A stretch of DNA of 64,000 bases from Serratia fonticola. Its GTDB lineage: Bacteria > Pseudomonadota > Gammaproteobacteria > Enterobacterales > Enterobacteriaceae. Numbering within the stretch: position 1 is the stretch's first letter; each line of letters begins with the position of its first letter. The position numbers were made by a program, and so were the translations under genes. Shown here piece after piece: positions 10,046-17,954 of the stretch. The notes beneath the pieces are model-generated. The model saw only the letters and a program-made list of their open reading frames with translations. It made no database searches and was not told where the DNA came from. The stretch lies in assembly GCF_001006005.1 (NCBI RefSeq), contig NZ_CP011254.1, forward strand, positions 1,612,001 to 1,676,000, read 5' to 3'.

Positions 10046-11194
10046 ATGAGTTTCATGCTGGCATTACCGAAAATCAGTTTGCACGGCTGCGGCGCCATTG
10101 AAGATATGGTCAAGCTGCTGGCGCAGAAGCAATGGGGTAAGGCGCTGATCGTCACCGACGGTCAACTGGTTGAGCTCGGCCTGCTGGAAGGCCTATTTAA
10201 CGCCATGCAGCAGCATGCGCTGCCTTATGCCATGTTCAATGAAGTCTTTCCCAACCCCACTGAAGAACTGGTGCAACAGGGCTGGCAAGCGTTCAAACAG
10301 CAGCAGTGCGACTATCTGATTGCCTTCGGTGGCGGCAGCCCAATCGATACCGCCAAGGCGATCAAAATCCTGACCGGCAACCCTGCCCCCTCTACCGCCT
10401 ATTCTGGCGTTGGCAAAGTCAAACATCCAGGCGTCGCCTTGGTGGCCATCAATACCACTGCGGGCACCGCAGCCGAGATGACCAGCAACGCGGTGATCAT
10501 CGACAGCCTGCGCCACGTCAAAGAAGTGATCATCGACACCAACATCATCCCTGACATCGCCGTGGACGACCCGCAGGTGATGTTGGATATTCCCGCTAGC
10601 GTCACCGCCGCCACCGGTATGGACGCACTGACCCACGCGGTGGAAGCCTATGTTTCCGTAGGCGCTCACCCGCTGACCGATCACTCGGCGCTGGAAGCCA
10701 TCCGCCTGATTAGCACCTGGCTACCTGCCGCTGTAGATGACGGCAAAAACCTGCAGGCACGGGAAATGATGGCCTATGGGCAATACCTGGCAGGGATGGC
10801 GTTCAACAGCGCCGGGCTTGGCTTGGTGCACGCATTGGCTCACCAGCCGGGTGCAACCCACAATCTGCCGCACGGCGTCTGCAATGCCATCCTGCTGCCG
10901 GTAATCGAAGAGTTTAACCGCCCGAATGCCGTGGCTCGCTTTGCCCGTATTGCGCAGGCAATGGGGGCGGACACGCAAGGCATGAACGAAGAACAGGCTA
11001 GCCATCAGGCAATTACCGCCATTCGCGCGCTTTCGTTGCGCGTGGGTATTCCGGCAGGTTTCTCGGCCCTGGGTATCAAGGAAGCCGATATCGAAGGCTG
11101 GTTGGATAAAGCGCTGGCTGACCCATGTGCCCCTTGCAACCCACGCACGGCAGATCGCGAACAGGTTCGTGCGCTGTATTTAGCCGCGCTGTGA
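10046..11194 (+). CDS. fucO: FucO-type lactaldehyde reductase (1,2-propanediol oxidoreductase)
   Basis: The 382-residue group III iron-dependent alcohol dehydrogenase carries the NAD-binding FGGGSPIDTAK motif and the iron ligands in DALTHAVEAY, LVHALAHQPG and THNLPHG. It reduces L-lactaldehyde to L-1,2-propanediol, regenerating NAD+ when rhamnose is fermented. An AGGAG sits before the ATG. In E. coli fucO belongs to the fucose locus; here it sits between rhaD and rhaM in the rhamnose operon, so a rhamnose-dedicated copy is the natural reading. The 67-bp gap after rhaD contains a GC-rich hairpin but no terminator. Confidence 0.93.
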   Translation: MSFMLALPKISLHGCGAIEDMVKLLAQKQWGKALIVTDGQLVELGLLEGLFNAMQQHALPYAMFNEVFPNPTEELVQQGWQAFKQQQCDYLIAFGGGSPIDTAKAIKILTGNPAPSTAYSGVGKVKHPGVALVAINTTAGTAAEMTSNAVIIDSLRHVKEVIIDTNIIPDIAVDDPQVMLDIPASVTAATGMDALTHAVEAYVSVGAHPLTDHSALEAIRLISTWLPAAVDDGKNLQAREMMAYGQYLAGMAFNSAGLGLVHALAHQPGATHNLPHGVCNAILLPVIEEFNRPNAVARFARIAQAMGADTQGMNEEQASHQAITAIRALSLRVGIPAGFSALGIKEADIEGWLDKALADPCAPCNPRTADREQVRALYLAAL

Positions 11195-11210
11195 CCCTTA
11201 AGGAAAACCT

Positions 11211-11525
11211 ATGATCCGTAAAGCTTTTGTGATGCAGGTAAACCCGGATGCGCACGCCGAATACCAGCAGCGCCACAACCCGATCTGGCCAGAGCTGGAA
11301 CAGGTGCTGAAGGAGCACGGTGCACACCACTATTCCATCTTCCTGGACGAAGCACGCAACCTGCTGTTTGGCTATGTGGAGATTGAATCTGAAGAACGTT
11401 GGGATGCAGTGGCCAACACCGCCGTCTGCCAGCGCTGGTGGCAGCATATGGGCGATGTGATGCCGAGCAATCCCGATCATAGCCCGGTCAGCTCACCGCT
11501 GCGTGAAGTGTTTTATCTAGAATAA
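11211..11525 (+). CDS. rhaM: RhaM, L-rhamnose mutarotase
   Basis: The 104-residue dimeric alpha/beta-barrel protein opens [20 protein letters not shown] and contains the family's [22 protein letters not shown] and [10 protein letters not shown] segments, including the catalytic His in RHNPIWPE. It interconverts alpha and beta anomers of L-rhamnose to feed the isomerase. It is the last gene of the operon, preceded by a TAAGGA ribosome-binding site and followed at once by a strong terminator. Confidence 0.95.
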   Translation: MIRKAFVMQVNPDAHAEYQQRHNPIWPELEQVLKEHGAHHYSIFLDEARNLLFGYVEIESEERWDAVANTAVCQRWWQHMGDVMPSNPDHSPVSSPLREVFYLE

Positions 11526-11531
11526 TCAACA

Positions 11532-11563
11532 GGCGACGGTTAAACCCCGTCGCCTTATTTTTT
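11532..11563 (+). terminator. Rho-independent terminator of the rha operon
   Basis: GGCGACGG and CCGTCGCC form an eight-base-pair stem with a short loop, followed by TTATTTTTT. It begins seven bases after the rhaM stop and separates the rhamnose operon from the convergent acetyltransferase gene. Confidence 0.9.
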
Positions 11564-11572
11564 AACGCCGTA

Positions 11573-12028
11573 CTATTTTTTACTATAAATAATAAACGAG
11601 GTTCTTTGGCCGATTTTATCGTACAGCGAACGGGCTGAGGAATTGAACTCCTGGGTCATCCAGTAAACGCGGCTTGACTCTCTCACTTCCGCCTGTTGAT
11701 AAGCTTCATTAAATAAGCTCTCCGCCACGTTTTGTCCCCGCGCGCTTTTATCAACGAACAGATCCTCAATATAACAATAGTTTTTATCACTCCAGGTCGA
11801 GGCGTGATAAACCAAATGCATAAAGCCGAGGATCTGACCCTGATCGTTAACGGCGACCAGGCCGACCAAATCCTGTTTTTGGCACAGGCGGATAAAGGTT
11901 TTTTCGGTGATTTCGGCACTGACATCGGCACGATAAAAGTGCAGATACTGCTGCCACAGATGTTCCCAATCCGCTCTATCTGAAGCGATTATGTCCCTGA
12001 TGGTAACGCCATTTTTAGTCATCAACAT
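11573..12028 (-). CDS. GNAT-family N-acetyltransferase
   Basis: The 151-residue protein has the GNAT fold: an N-terminal TIRDIIASDRADWEHLWQQY segment, central strands LVAVNDQGQILGFMHLVYH, the acetyl-CoA site IEDLFVDKSARGQNVAESL (a variant of the Q/RxxGxG/A motif), and the C-terminal YWMTQEFNSSARSLYDKIGQ. The substrate cannot be read from sequence. A start two codons later (MTKNGV) is possible. It lies 99 bases downstream of the MocR-type regulator on the same strand and may be its target or co-transcribed with it. Base composition is lower in GC than the rha genes. Confidence 0.85.
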   Translation of the reverse strand: MLMTKNGVTIRDIIASDRADWEHLWQQYLHFYRADVSAEITEKTFIRLCQKQDLVGLVAVNDQGQILGFMHLVYHASTWSDKNYCYIEDLFVDKSARGQNVAESLFNEAYQQAEVRESSRVYWMTQEFNSSARSLYDKIGQRTSFIIYSKK

Positions 12029-12127
12029 AGTCCTACCCCTGCATGTTCAAAGTGGCGCAAGTATAGGCGATGCCATAGGGCGGGGTTAATGGACCAATCC
12101 GCTATAGACACCGGACCATTTCAGCGG

Positions 12128-13633
12128 CTAATTATCCATCTCGTTTAAACAGCGCGTTAGCAACTGGGAAAACTGCTCGACGTTATAGGCTATCTCAATA
12201 GGGTCCAGAGCCGCGAAGCCCAGCAACCAGCCAGATAAGGGAATATCTGCAGTACAAAACTCGGAAACGCTTCTCAGCGTTAAATTATACTCAGAAGCAT
12301 GATGGGCAACAGCTTGCTCAAGCTGTTTACTTTCCACCAGGCAGAGTATTTGCAAACCGCAGTTAGGCACTATAACCTTCACCTTTAAGCCGCAGTGCTT
12401 GTTGATCTCGTTAATAAACAGCGCCGCACGGGATGAATATATTTTCTTCATCATCAGGACATGTTCGCGATAATGTCCCTGCATAATGAATTTTGCCAGC
12501 GTGCGCTGAGCGATCCCCGAAACCTGGCTGTCCGTATTCGCTCGTGCGGTGGTCATGGGTTTTACCAGCGCCTCTGGCAGCACCATATAAGCCACATGCA
12601 GATCCGGGAACAGGGTTTTACTGAAGGTGCCCATATAAATGGTGCGCTGATGGGGGTCTAACCCCTGCAAACAGGCCGTCGCAATGCCTTGGTAGTGGAA
12701 CTCACTGTCGTAGTCATCTTCGATGATCCACATATCCCGAGCTTTAGCCGCCTCAATTAATGCCAACCGCCTGGCCAGCGAAAGTGCTCGACCGGTCGGA
12801 TATTGGTTGGAAGGGGTGACATAGACAAATTTGCCGTTAACCTGAGAGCGAATGATTTCGTCGGTACAGATCCCCTGCTCATCCACGGTAATCGGGATAG
12901 GCGTTAGCTGGGCCGCCCGAAAGGCCTTAATCGCACCGGTATACCCCGGATTTTCGATAAAGACGCTATCGTCAGCATCCGCCAGGACCTGCGCACATAA
13001 AGACAGCGACTGCTGCGTACTGCTCACAATCAGAATTCGATCGGCCTGCGCCTTCACGCCCCGCTCGGCCAGCAGGAAATCGCAAATCGCCTCCCGCAGG
13101 TGAATATTACCCTGCAAGTTGCTGCCAGCCGAGATAGACAGCCCCTCTTCTTTGACGGTTTGCTGATATAGCCTGAGCCAAGTATGGATCGGGAAATTAC
13201 GGGTTTCAGGCATGCCCGGGCTAAATGCCCGCTGCTGGAGCAGGTTGCCTGGTTCAGGCCTGGCATGCTGTGACGATCTCCGGCTCAATGTGAGCTGGCC
13301 GCCAGAGGGTGCCGCTGAGTGCTCGCTAGTCAGGCCCAGCAAAGGTTGCTGTCTTTGCGCGACAAAGCTTCCCCGCCCCACCTCTCTGCAGACGTATCCC
13401 TCGGTTTCCAGCGCCGTATAACAGTTCTCGATGGTCCCTCGGGATAACTGCAATGAGGCTGCCAACGCACGGCTGGCCGGTAAACGTTGGCCGGTGATGA
13501 AGTCGCCCTGCTGGATCATCGTCTTGAAAGCAGCGGCCAGAGCCGTAGTTAATGAAACTTCGGGGACTGTTTGCTTGGCGAGGTTTTTTTGCAGCAAGAG
13601 AGTCTGGAGCTGCTTTTCGGTCAGGCGGTTCAA
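12128..13633 (-). CDS. MocR/GabR-type regulator (GntR helix-turn-helix fused to aminotransferase-like domain)
   Basis: The 501-residue fusion has a GntR winged helix at about 25-92 (LPASRALAASLQLSRGTIENCY) and a fold-type I aminotransferase-like domain at about 125-490. PLP-binding residues look intact: YVTPSNQYPTG, IEDDYDSEF and the Schiff-base lysine (Lys339) in MGTFSKTLFP. Family members (GabR, PdxR, TauR) use PLP adducts as effectors and usually control a nearby transport or metabolic gene. Here the downstream neighbour is a GNAT acetyltransferase. The effector and target are unknown. Confidence 0.85.
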   Translation of the reverse strand: MNRLTEKQLQTLLLQKNLAKQTVPEVSLTTALAAAFKTMIQQGDFITGQRLPASRALAASLQLSRGTIENCYTALETEGYVCREVGRGSFVAQRQQPLLGLTSEHSAAPSGGQLTLSRRSSQHARPEPGNLLQQRAFSPGMPETRNFPIHTWLRLYQQTVKEEGLSISAGSNLQGNIHLREAICDFLLAERGVKAQADRILIVSSTQQSLSLCAQVLADADDSVFIENPGYTGAIKAFRAAQLTPIPITVDEQGICTDEIIRSQVNGKFVYVTPSNQYPTGRALSLARRLALIEAAKARDMWIIEDDYDSEFHYQGIATACLQGLDPHQRTIYMGTFSKTLFPDLHVAYMVLPEALVKPMTTARANTDSQVSGIAQRTLAKFIMQGHYREHVLMMKKIYSSRAALFINEINKHCGLKVKVIVPNCGLQILCLVESKQLEQAVAHHASEYNLTLRSVSEFCTADIPLSGWLLGFAALDPIEIAYNVEQFSQLLTRCLNEMDN

Positions 13634-13673
13634 GGCGCAGCTCCACGGAGAGAGAAATTAACGCTGTCGTTAA

Positions 13674-13955
13674 TCAGAAGGAAATCGTCACATGATCAAT
13701 ACCGCAAGCTTTTGCATAGCGAGCAATGGTTTCAACGCTCGATTTCGTTACGTTGTTTTCCATTCTGCTGACTGTTGAAGCATTCACACCCATTGCCTTT
13801 GCGACTTGTGCACTAGTAAGTCCTGCGATATTTCGCCACTCTGCCAAGGTTGCCTGCAAACGCTCTTTGCGCATTTCATCCTCAATCGCAGCCTTAAACT
13901 CGCTGTTTTCCATCATCTCAGCCTGAACTTGCGAATGTGTTTTATACTTTGTCAT
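13674..13955 (-). CDS. HigA-like antitoxin, XRE-family helix-turn-helix
   Basis: The 93-residue protein has a C-terminal XRE helix-turn-helix (about 45-90) with the recognition segment SAQVAKAMGVNASTVSRMENN. The N-terminal helical region probably wraps the toxin. Its start overlaps the end of the toxin gene by 14 bases and is preceded by GGAGGAAATGATCA, a strong ribosome-binding site inside the toxin gene. The toxin-first order is typical of higBA-type modules. It would neutralise the toxin and repress the shared promoter. Confidence 0.85.
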   Translation of the reverse strand: MTKYKTHSQVQAEMMENSEFKAAIEDEMRKERLQATLAEWRNIAGLTSAQVAKAMGVNASTVSRMENNVTKSSVETIARYAKACGIDHVTISF

Positions 13956-14265
13956 TGATCATTTCCTCCAGTCGCTGCATGGCCAGATCTATCTCATTTC
14001 TTGGTGTTTTTGGCGTCTTTTTAATAAAAATTCTGAGCATAAAGATCCTCTCACCCTTCTGATAAACCCACATGCCACGTGCGATATCTTTGCCCATGGA
14101 ACGGATCTCATAGAGTCCATTACCTAGGGGCTTTGTATCTGGTTCTCTCAGTTGTCGGGGATCACTTTCAAGCTTGCTGATAATCCGGGACAGTTTTGCC
14201 GCAACGGTCGGGGGCAACGCCTTCAATTCCTTTTCCGCTTCGTAGTGATAGATTACTGTAAACAT
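13942..14265 (-). CDS. RelE/HigB-superfamily (phage Gp49-like) toxin
   Basis: The 107-residue basic protein has the RelE/ParE-superfamily layout: an N-terminal YHYEAEKELKALPPTVAAKL helix pair, a central LGNGLYEIRS strand, then GMWVYQKGERIFMLRIFIKKT and a C-terminal helix. Family members with this Gp49-like signature are mostly mRNA interferases acting at the ribosome. It is the first gene of a two-gene operon with a helix-turn-helix antitoxin. Activity and target are inferred, not shown. The pair is lower in GC than its neighbours, consistent with horizontal acquisition. Confidence 0.83.
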   Translation of the reverse strand: MFTVIYHYEAEKELKALPPTVAAKLSRIISKLESDPRQLREPDTKPLGNGLYEIRSMGKDIARGMWVYQKGERIFMLRIFIKKTPKTPRNEIDLAMQRLEEMINDKV

Positions 14266-14292
14266 CTTTCCATCCCTGTGTCTTTGCCACTA

Positions 14293-14325
14293 TTGCACTA
14301 TAATGCAACTTGCATTGTAGTGCAA
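14293..14325 (-). promoter_or_regulatory. TA-operon promoter embedded in a double operator
   Basis: Two 16-bp near-palindromes, TTGCACTATAATGCAA and TTGCATTGTAGTGCAA, are separated by one base and are inverted copies of each other with one mismatch. Read on the minus strand, the same bases give a -35 TTGCAC and a -10 TATAGT with exactly 17 bp between them. The predicted start lies about 25 bases before the toxin ATG. Binding of the antitoxin here would cover the whole promoter, so autorepression is the obvious prediction. Confidence 0.75.
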
Positions 14326-14359
14326 TTTTCATGTCTTTCTTCAGGGGGCACACAGGGAT

Positions 14360-14395
14360 AAACCGGTATGTGATTTTGTTTCCACATGCCGGTTT
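14360..14395. repeat. Inverted repeat between the TA module and cysE
   Basis: AAACCGGTATGTG and CACATGCCGGTTT pair over 13 positions with one G-U-type mismatch and a ten-base loop. No T-run follows on either strand, so a classical terminator is unlikely. It lies between the toxin promoter and the cysE stop, at the apparent edge of the accessory islet. It could be an RNA hairpin from the cysE 3' region or a mobile-element remnant. Confidence 0.5.
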
Positions 14396-14449
14396 ACAAG
14401 GGGTTTAGTGGGTATTAGAGATAATTAGCAATAACGACTGAAAAGCTAT

Positions 14450-15271
14450 TCAGATACCGTCGCCATACTCAAACCCGTGATTGGCACCGTTGAAGTACTG
14501 GTTCATATCCATCGATGGCGTATCGCTTTCCGGGCGGCCAACAATACGCGCGGGCACGCCTGCGGCGGTGGTATGTGGTGGCACGGGTTGCAGCACCACG
14601 GAACCGGCACCGATCTTGGCCCCTTTTCCCACTTCGATATTACCGAGGATTTTAGCCCCCGCGCCAATCATCACGCCTTCGCGAATTTTAGGGTGGCGAT
14701 CGCCGCTGGTTTTACCTGTCCCGCCCAGGGTTACCGACTGCAGGATAGAGACGTTATTCTCTACCACGGCGGTTTCACCGATCACAATGCCGGTGGCGTG
14801 GTCGAGCATGATGCCACAGCCGATGGTGGCCGCCGGGTGAATATCCACCCCAAAGGCGACCGAGATTTGATTCTGCAGGTAGATCGCCAATGCCTGGCGG
14901 CCCTGCATCCACAACCAATGGCCGATGCGGTACGCCTGCAAGGCATGGAAACCTTTCAGGTACAGCAGCGGCGTTGAATATTTATCTACTGCGGGGTCGC
15001 GCAGCCGCACCGCCAGAATATCGCGGGCCGCTGAGACGATCATTTGAGCGTCGGAACGATAGGCATCTTCCACCACCTCACGCACGGCAATCGCCGGCAT
15101 GATCGGATTAGCCAGTTTGTTCGCCAGAATATAGCTGAGCGCACTGCCCAGATTTTCATGCTTGAGCAAGGTCGCGTGGAAAAAGCTAGCCAGCATCGGT
15201 TCACAATCTGCCAGTGCTCTCGCCTCTGATTTAATGCTGCTCCAGACCTGTTCTAACTCTTCTGACGACAT
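14450..15271 (-). CDS. cysE: CysE, serine O-acetyltransferase
   Basis: The 273-residue enzyme matches E. coli CysE in length. It has a helical N-terminal domain (about 1-140) and a left-handed beta-helix of hexapeptide repeats (about 141-240) containing DIHPAATIGCGIMLDHATGIV, where the catalytic His pairs with Asp, and the serine/CoA loop region GKTSGDRHPKI. It makes O-acetylserine from serine and acetyl-CoA and is feedback-inhibited by cysteine through its C-terminal tail (YGDGI at the end). It is the last gene of the secB-gpsA-cysE series. Confidence 0.97.
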   Translation of the reverse strand: MSSEELEQVWSSIKSEARALADCEPMLASFFHATLLKHENLGSALSYILANKLANPIMPAIAVREVVEDAYRSDAQMIVSAARDILAVRLRDPAVDKYSTPLLYLKGFHALQAYRIGHWLWMQGRQALAIYLQNQISVAFGVDIHPAATIGCGIMLDHATGIVIGETAVVENNVSILQSVTLGGTGKTSGDRHPKIREGVMIGAGAKILGNIEVGKGAKIGAGSVVLQPVPPHTTAAGVPARIVGRPESDTPSMDMNQYFNGANHGFEYGDGI

Positions 15272-15369
15272 CGCTTCCTCTCTGCCAAAACAGACTACCC
15301 CGCCTGATCCCGGCAGGGTAACCTAGTCAAATTGTCGCGGCGCGATACATTGCTGCACCGCAGCCAAGG

Positions 15370-16389
15370 TCAAGCACTGTGCTTTTCGTCTTTCTTGGTG
15401 CGCCCAAGCAGAGTCAACGCTGCCTCGCGGGCATTTTTATCACAGTACAGCACCTGATAGATCTGTTCGGTGATCGGCATTTCCACGCCAAAGCGCTGCG
15501 CCAGCGCCAATACCTCTTTGGTATTGCGATAGCCTTCAACCACCTGGCCGATGCTATCCTGCGCTTCCTGCACGCCCTTGCCTTGCCCCAGCATAATACC
15601 GAAACGACGGTTACGCGATTGATTATCCGTACAGGTCAACACCAGATCGCCCAACCCAGCCATGCCCATAAAGGTGGAAGGATCGGCACCCAATGCCGAG
15701 CCGAGACGGCTCATTTCCGCCAGGCCACGAGTGATCAATGCGGTACGCGCGTTGGCACCAAAACCAATACCGTCAGACATACCGGCACCGATGGCAATCA
15801 CGTTTTTCACCGCCCCACCCAGCTGTACCCCGATGAAATCCGGGTTGCTGTAGACGCGGAAGCTTTTGCCACAGTGCAGCAGCTGCTGTAAATCTTCGGC
15901 AAACTGCTCGTCGGTGGCGGCGAGGGCGATCGCCGTTGGCAACCCGGCCGCCAGCTCTTTGGCAAACGTTGGCCCAGAAACGACCGCCAGTGGGATGGTA
16001 TCCCCCAGTGCTTCACGAGCCACGTCTTGCAACAGCCGCCCCGTTTCCGCTTCCAGACCTTTGGTCGCCCATACGATGCGGGCATCCGGGCGCAGATGAG
16101 GTTTTAGCTGACGCAATACGTCACCAAACACGTGGCTAGGCACCACCACCAGCACATCACGGCTGGCCGCTAATGCACGAGCAAGATCGGTTTCGAGCAA
16201 CAGGGTATCGGGGAAAGGGACGCCGGGAAGGAATGCCTGATTGCAGCGATCGCGCTGCATAATCTGGATCTGCTCGGGGTTATGCCCCCACAGCACTACC
16301 GGGTGGCCGTTACGCGCCAGCGTAATGGCTAAAGCGGTGCCGTACGAGCCGGCACCGATTACAGTCATTGAAGCATTGACGGTATTCAT
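15370..16389 (-). CDS. gpsA: GpsA, NAD(P)+-dependent glycerol-3-phosphate dehydrogenase
   Basis: The 339-residue biosynthetic enzyme has the N-terminal nucleotide-binding motif [12 protein letters not shown] and the substrate-domain motifs [22 protein letters not shown] (catalytic Lys) and [12 protein letters not shown]. It reduces dihydroxyacetone phosphate to glycerol-3-phosphate for phospholipid synthesis in the cytoplasm. Its start overlaps the secB stop (TGATG), so translation is coupled as in E. coli. Confidence 0.97.
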   Translation of the reverse strand: MNTVNASMTVIGAGSYGTALAITLARNGHPVVLWGHNPEQIQIMQRDRCNQAFLPGVPFPDTLLLETDLARALAASRDVLVVVPSHVFGDVLRQLKPHLRPDARIVWATKGLEAETGRLLQDVAREALGDTIPLAVVSGPTFAKELAAGLPTAIALAATDEQFAEDLQQLLHCGKSFRVYSNPDFIGVQLGGAVKNVIAIGAGMSDGIGFGANARTALITRGLAEMSRLGSALGADPSTFMGMAGLGDLVLTCTDNQSRNRRFGIMLGQGKGVQEAQDSIGQVVEGYRNTKEVLALAQRFGVEMPITEQIYQVLYCDKNAREAALTLLGRTKKDEKHSA

Positions 16390-16859
16390 CAGGCATCCTG
16401 ATGAGGTTCAGCGCTTTCGCCTTCCGCCTGCTGCTGCAAATAGCTCATGAACAGCGCGTCAAAGTTTACCGGTGCCAGGTTCAACTGCGGGAAGGTACCG
16501 CGAGAAACCAGGCTGGTGATGCACTCACGCGCATACGGGAACAGAATGTTCGGGCAGTATGCACCCAGGCAATGTGCCAGTTGCGTGCCTTCGATACCGG
16601 AGATGGAGAAGATACCTGCCTGCTGAACTTCACACAAGAATGCGGTTTCTTCACCCAGAGAGGCGGTAACGGTAACGCGCAGTACCACTTCGTAGACGTC
16701 GTCTGCCAGGTGGCTGGAAGCCGTATCCAGATCGAGCTTAACTTCTGGCTGCCATTCTTGCTGGAATACCTGCGGAGCGTTTGGCGCTTCGAATGAGATA
16801 TCCTTGGTGTAAATGCGTTGGATCTGGAAAGCCATCTCTGTGCTGTTTTGTTCTGACAT
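16389..16859 (-). CDS. secB: SecB, protein-export chaperone
   Basis: The 156-residue acidic protein corresponds to E. coli SecB (155 residues). It shows the conserved [19 protein letters not shown] opening, the EVVLRVTV strand, and the [16 protein letters not shown] region that contributes to the SecA interface. It works as a tetramer holding preproteins unfolded for SecA/SecYEG. It lies between grxC and gpsA in the usual enterobacterial order grxC-secB-gpsA-cysE. Confidence 0.97.
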   Translation of the reverse strand: MSEQNSTEMAFQIQRIYTKDISFEAPNAPQVFQQEWQPEVKLDLDTASSHLADDVYEVVLRVTVTASLGEETAFLCEVQQAGIFSISGIEGTQLAHCLGAYCPNILFPYARECITSLVSRGTFPQLNLAPVNFDALFMSYLQQQAEGESAEPHQDA

Positions 16860-16941
16860 GTGTGTAATACCCTTGGTTAAATATCCTTATAGACACTCAG
16901 TGGTTGCAATACCCACATCTTGGCAGTGGGACGCCGCTGGT

Positions 16942-17190
16942 TTACAGCAGCGGATCCAGCCCACCGCGAGCATCAAGTGCATGTAAATCATCACAGCCGC
17001 CAATATGTTGGCCATCGATGAAAATCTGAGGCACGGTGGTTCGCCCACTGCGCGCAATCATTGCTTCGCGCTTGACGTTATCACCATCGATGGCAATCTC
17101 GCTAAACGCAGCTCCCTTGCTGTTCAGCAGCGCCTTGGCGCGATGACAGAACGGGCAGGTTGCCTTGGTGTAGATCTCAATGTTAGCCAT
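16942..17190 (-). CDS. grxC: GrxC, glutaredoxin 3
   Basis: The 82-residue thioredoxin-fold protein starts MANIEIYTKATCPFCHRAKA. A longer in-frame start six codons upstream is not conserved and was rejected. The active site is CPFC, where E. coli GrxC has CPYC; the Tyr-to-Phe change keeps both redox cysteines. The TVPQIFIDGQHIGG cis-proline and glutathione-binding loop is present. It reduces disulfides and ribonucleotide reductase with glutathione. It sits 26 bases after yibN. Confidence 0.95.
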   Translation of the reverse strand: MANIEIYTKATCPFCHRAKALLNSKGAAFSEIAIDGDNVKREAMIARSGRTTVPQIFIDGQHIGGCDDLHALDARGGLDPLL

Positions 17191-17216
17191 GGAAACCCCT
17201 TCAATCACACTAAAAT

Positions 17217-17651
17217 TTACTTGCCACGCGCCAACGGCAGGTTTTCTCCACTCCAGCCGGCAATGCCGTCTTTCAGGGTATAGACCTGTTCAAACCCGGC
17301 TTTGCTCAGGTTTTCTGCGGGTTCGCGTGAGGCGGTGCCATTGGCACAGACCACGATGACCGGCTGGGCCTTGTGTTTGTCCAGTTCGCCGAAGCTGCCG
17401 GTTTTGATCTCGCTCGCCGTCAGGTTGATCGCGTTGGCGATATGGCCTCTGCGGAAATCATCACGGGTACGGGTATCTACCACTACCGCGTCTTCTTTAT
17501 TAATCAAGCGAGTAGCTTCACCGCGGGCGATCTCTTTAACCTTGGAGAAACGGCTCTTGAAGGTCATGACGATCACGGCAGCCAGCAGACCGACCCAGGC
17601 CAGACTAAGTATGGGGTGCCGGCTAACAAATTGCATAATTTCTTGCAGCAT
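17217..17651 (-). CDS. yibN: YibN, membrane-anchored rhodanese-like protein
   Basis: The 144-residue protein has one N-terminal transmembrane helix (about 15-32, [18 protein letters not shown]) and a cytoplasmic rhodanese domain. The active-site loop is [11 protein letters not shown], with the single catalytic Cys in CANGTA. The ATG opening MLQEIMQFV was chosen over a TTG four codons earlier because it matches E. coli YibN and places GGGAG at a usable distance. E. coli YibN has been linked to sulfur transfer and membrane-insertion factors; its exact role is not settled. It starts the yibN-grxC-secB-gpsA-cysE series. Confidence 0.93.
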   Translation of the reverse strand: MLQEIMQFVSRHPILSLAWVGLLAAVIVMTFKSRFSKVKEIARGEATRLINKEDAVVVDTRTRDDFRRGHIANAINLTASEIKTGSFGELDKHKAQPVIVVCANGTASREPAENLSKAGFEQVYTLKDGIAGWSGENLPLARGK

Positions 17652-17878
17652 GGGGTGTAACAACTCCCGTCAGTTAAGGGAAAAATAAGTCAAGGTTTCA
17701 GAGTATACCTGCCGAATGCGTCAAATACAGCCAATAAGCAAACGGGAATGCAGAAACTGCGGAGTACACTGGAAAATTACCGTCATGACGTTGAGAAAGT
17801 CGAGGCTGTTCACCGCATCTTTGATCTCTTTGGGCTCTTTTTAGTCGGCCACATTGTAGTATCATCAGGTTCCAGAGG

Positions 17879-17923
17879 GTGAATAGCCATCATTCCAGCG
17901 CCAATGGGCTGATGGCTATTCAC
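17879..17923 (+). repeat. Perfect 14-bp inverted repeat in the gpmI leader
   Basis: GTGAATAGCCATCA and TGATGGCTATTCAC are exact inverse complements separated by 17 bases, ending 31 bases before the gpmI ATG. No T-run follows, so it is not a normal terminator. It could be an operator for a dimeric regulator or a stable hairpin in the gpmI 5' UTR. The 290-bp yibN-gpmI gap otherwise shows a weak TATCAT -10 candidate near 17860. Confidence 0.75.
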
Positions 17924-17954
17924 AACTTAAAACGATCATAAAGAGGTTACTGCA

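Noticed and set aside
14360..14395. Attachment site or IS remnant next to cysE
   Set aside because: Only a single inverted repeat is seen, with no direct repeat, integrase or transposase fragment, so it is listed only as a repeat.
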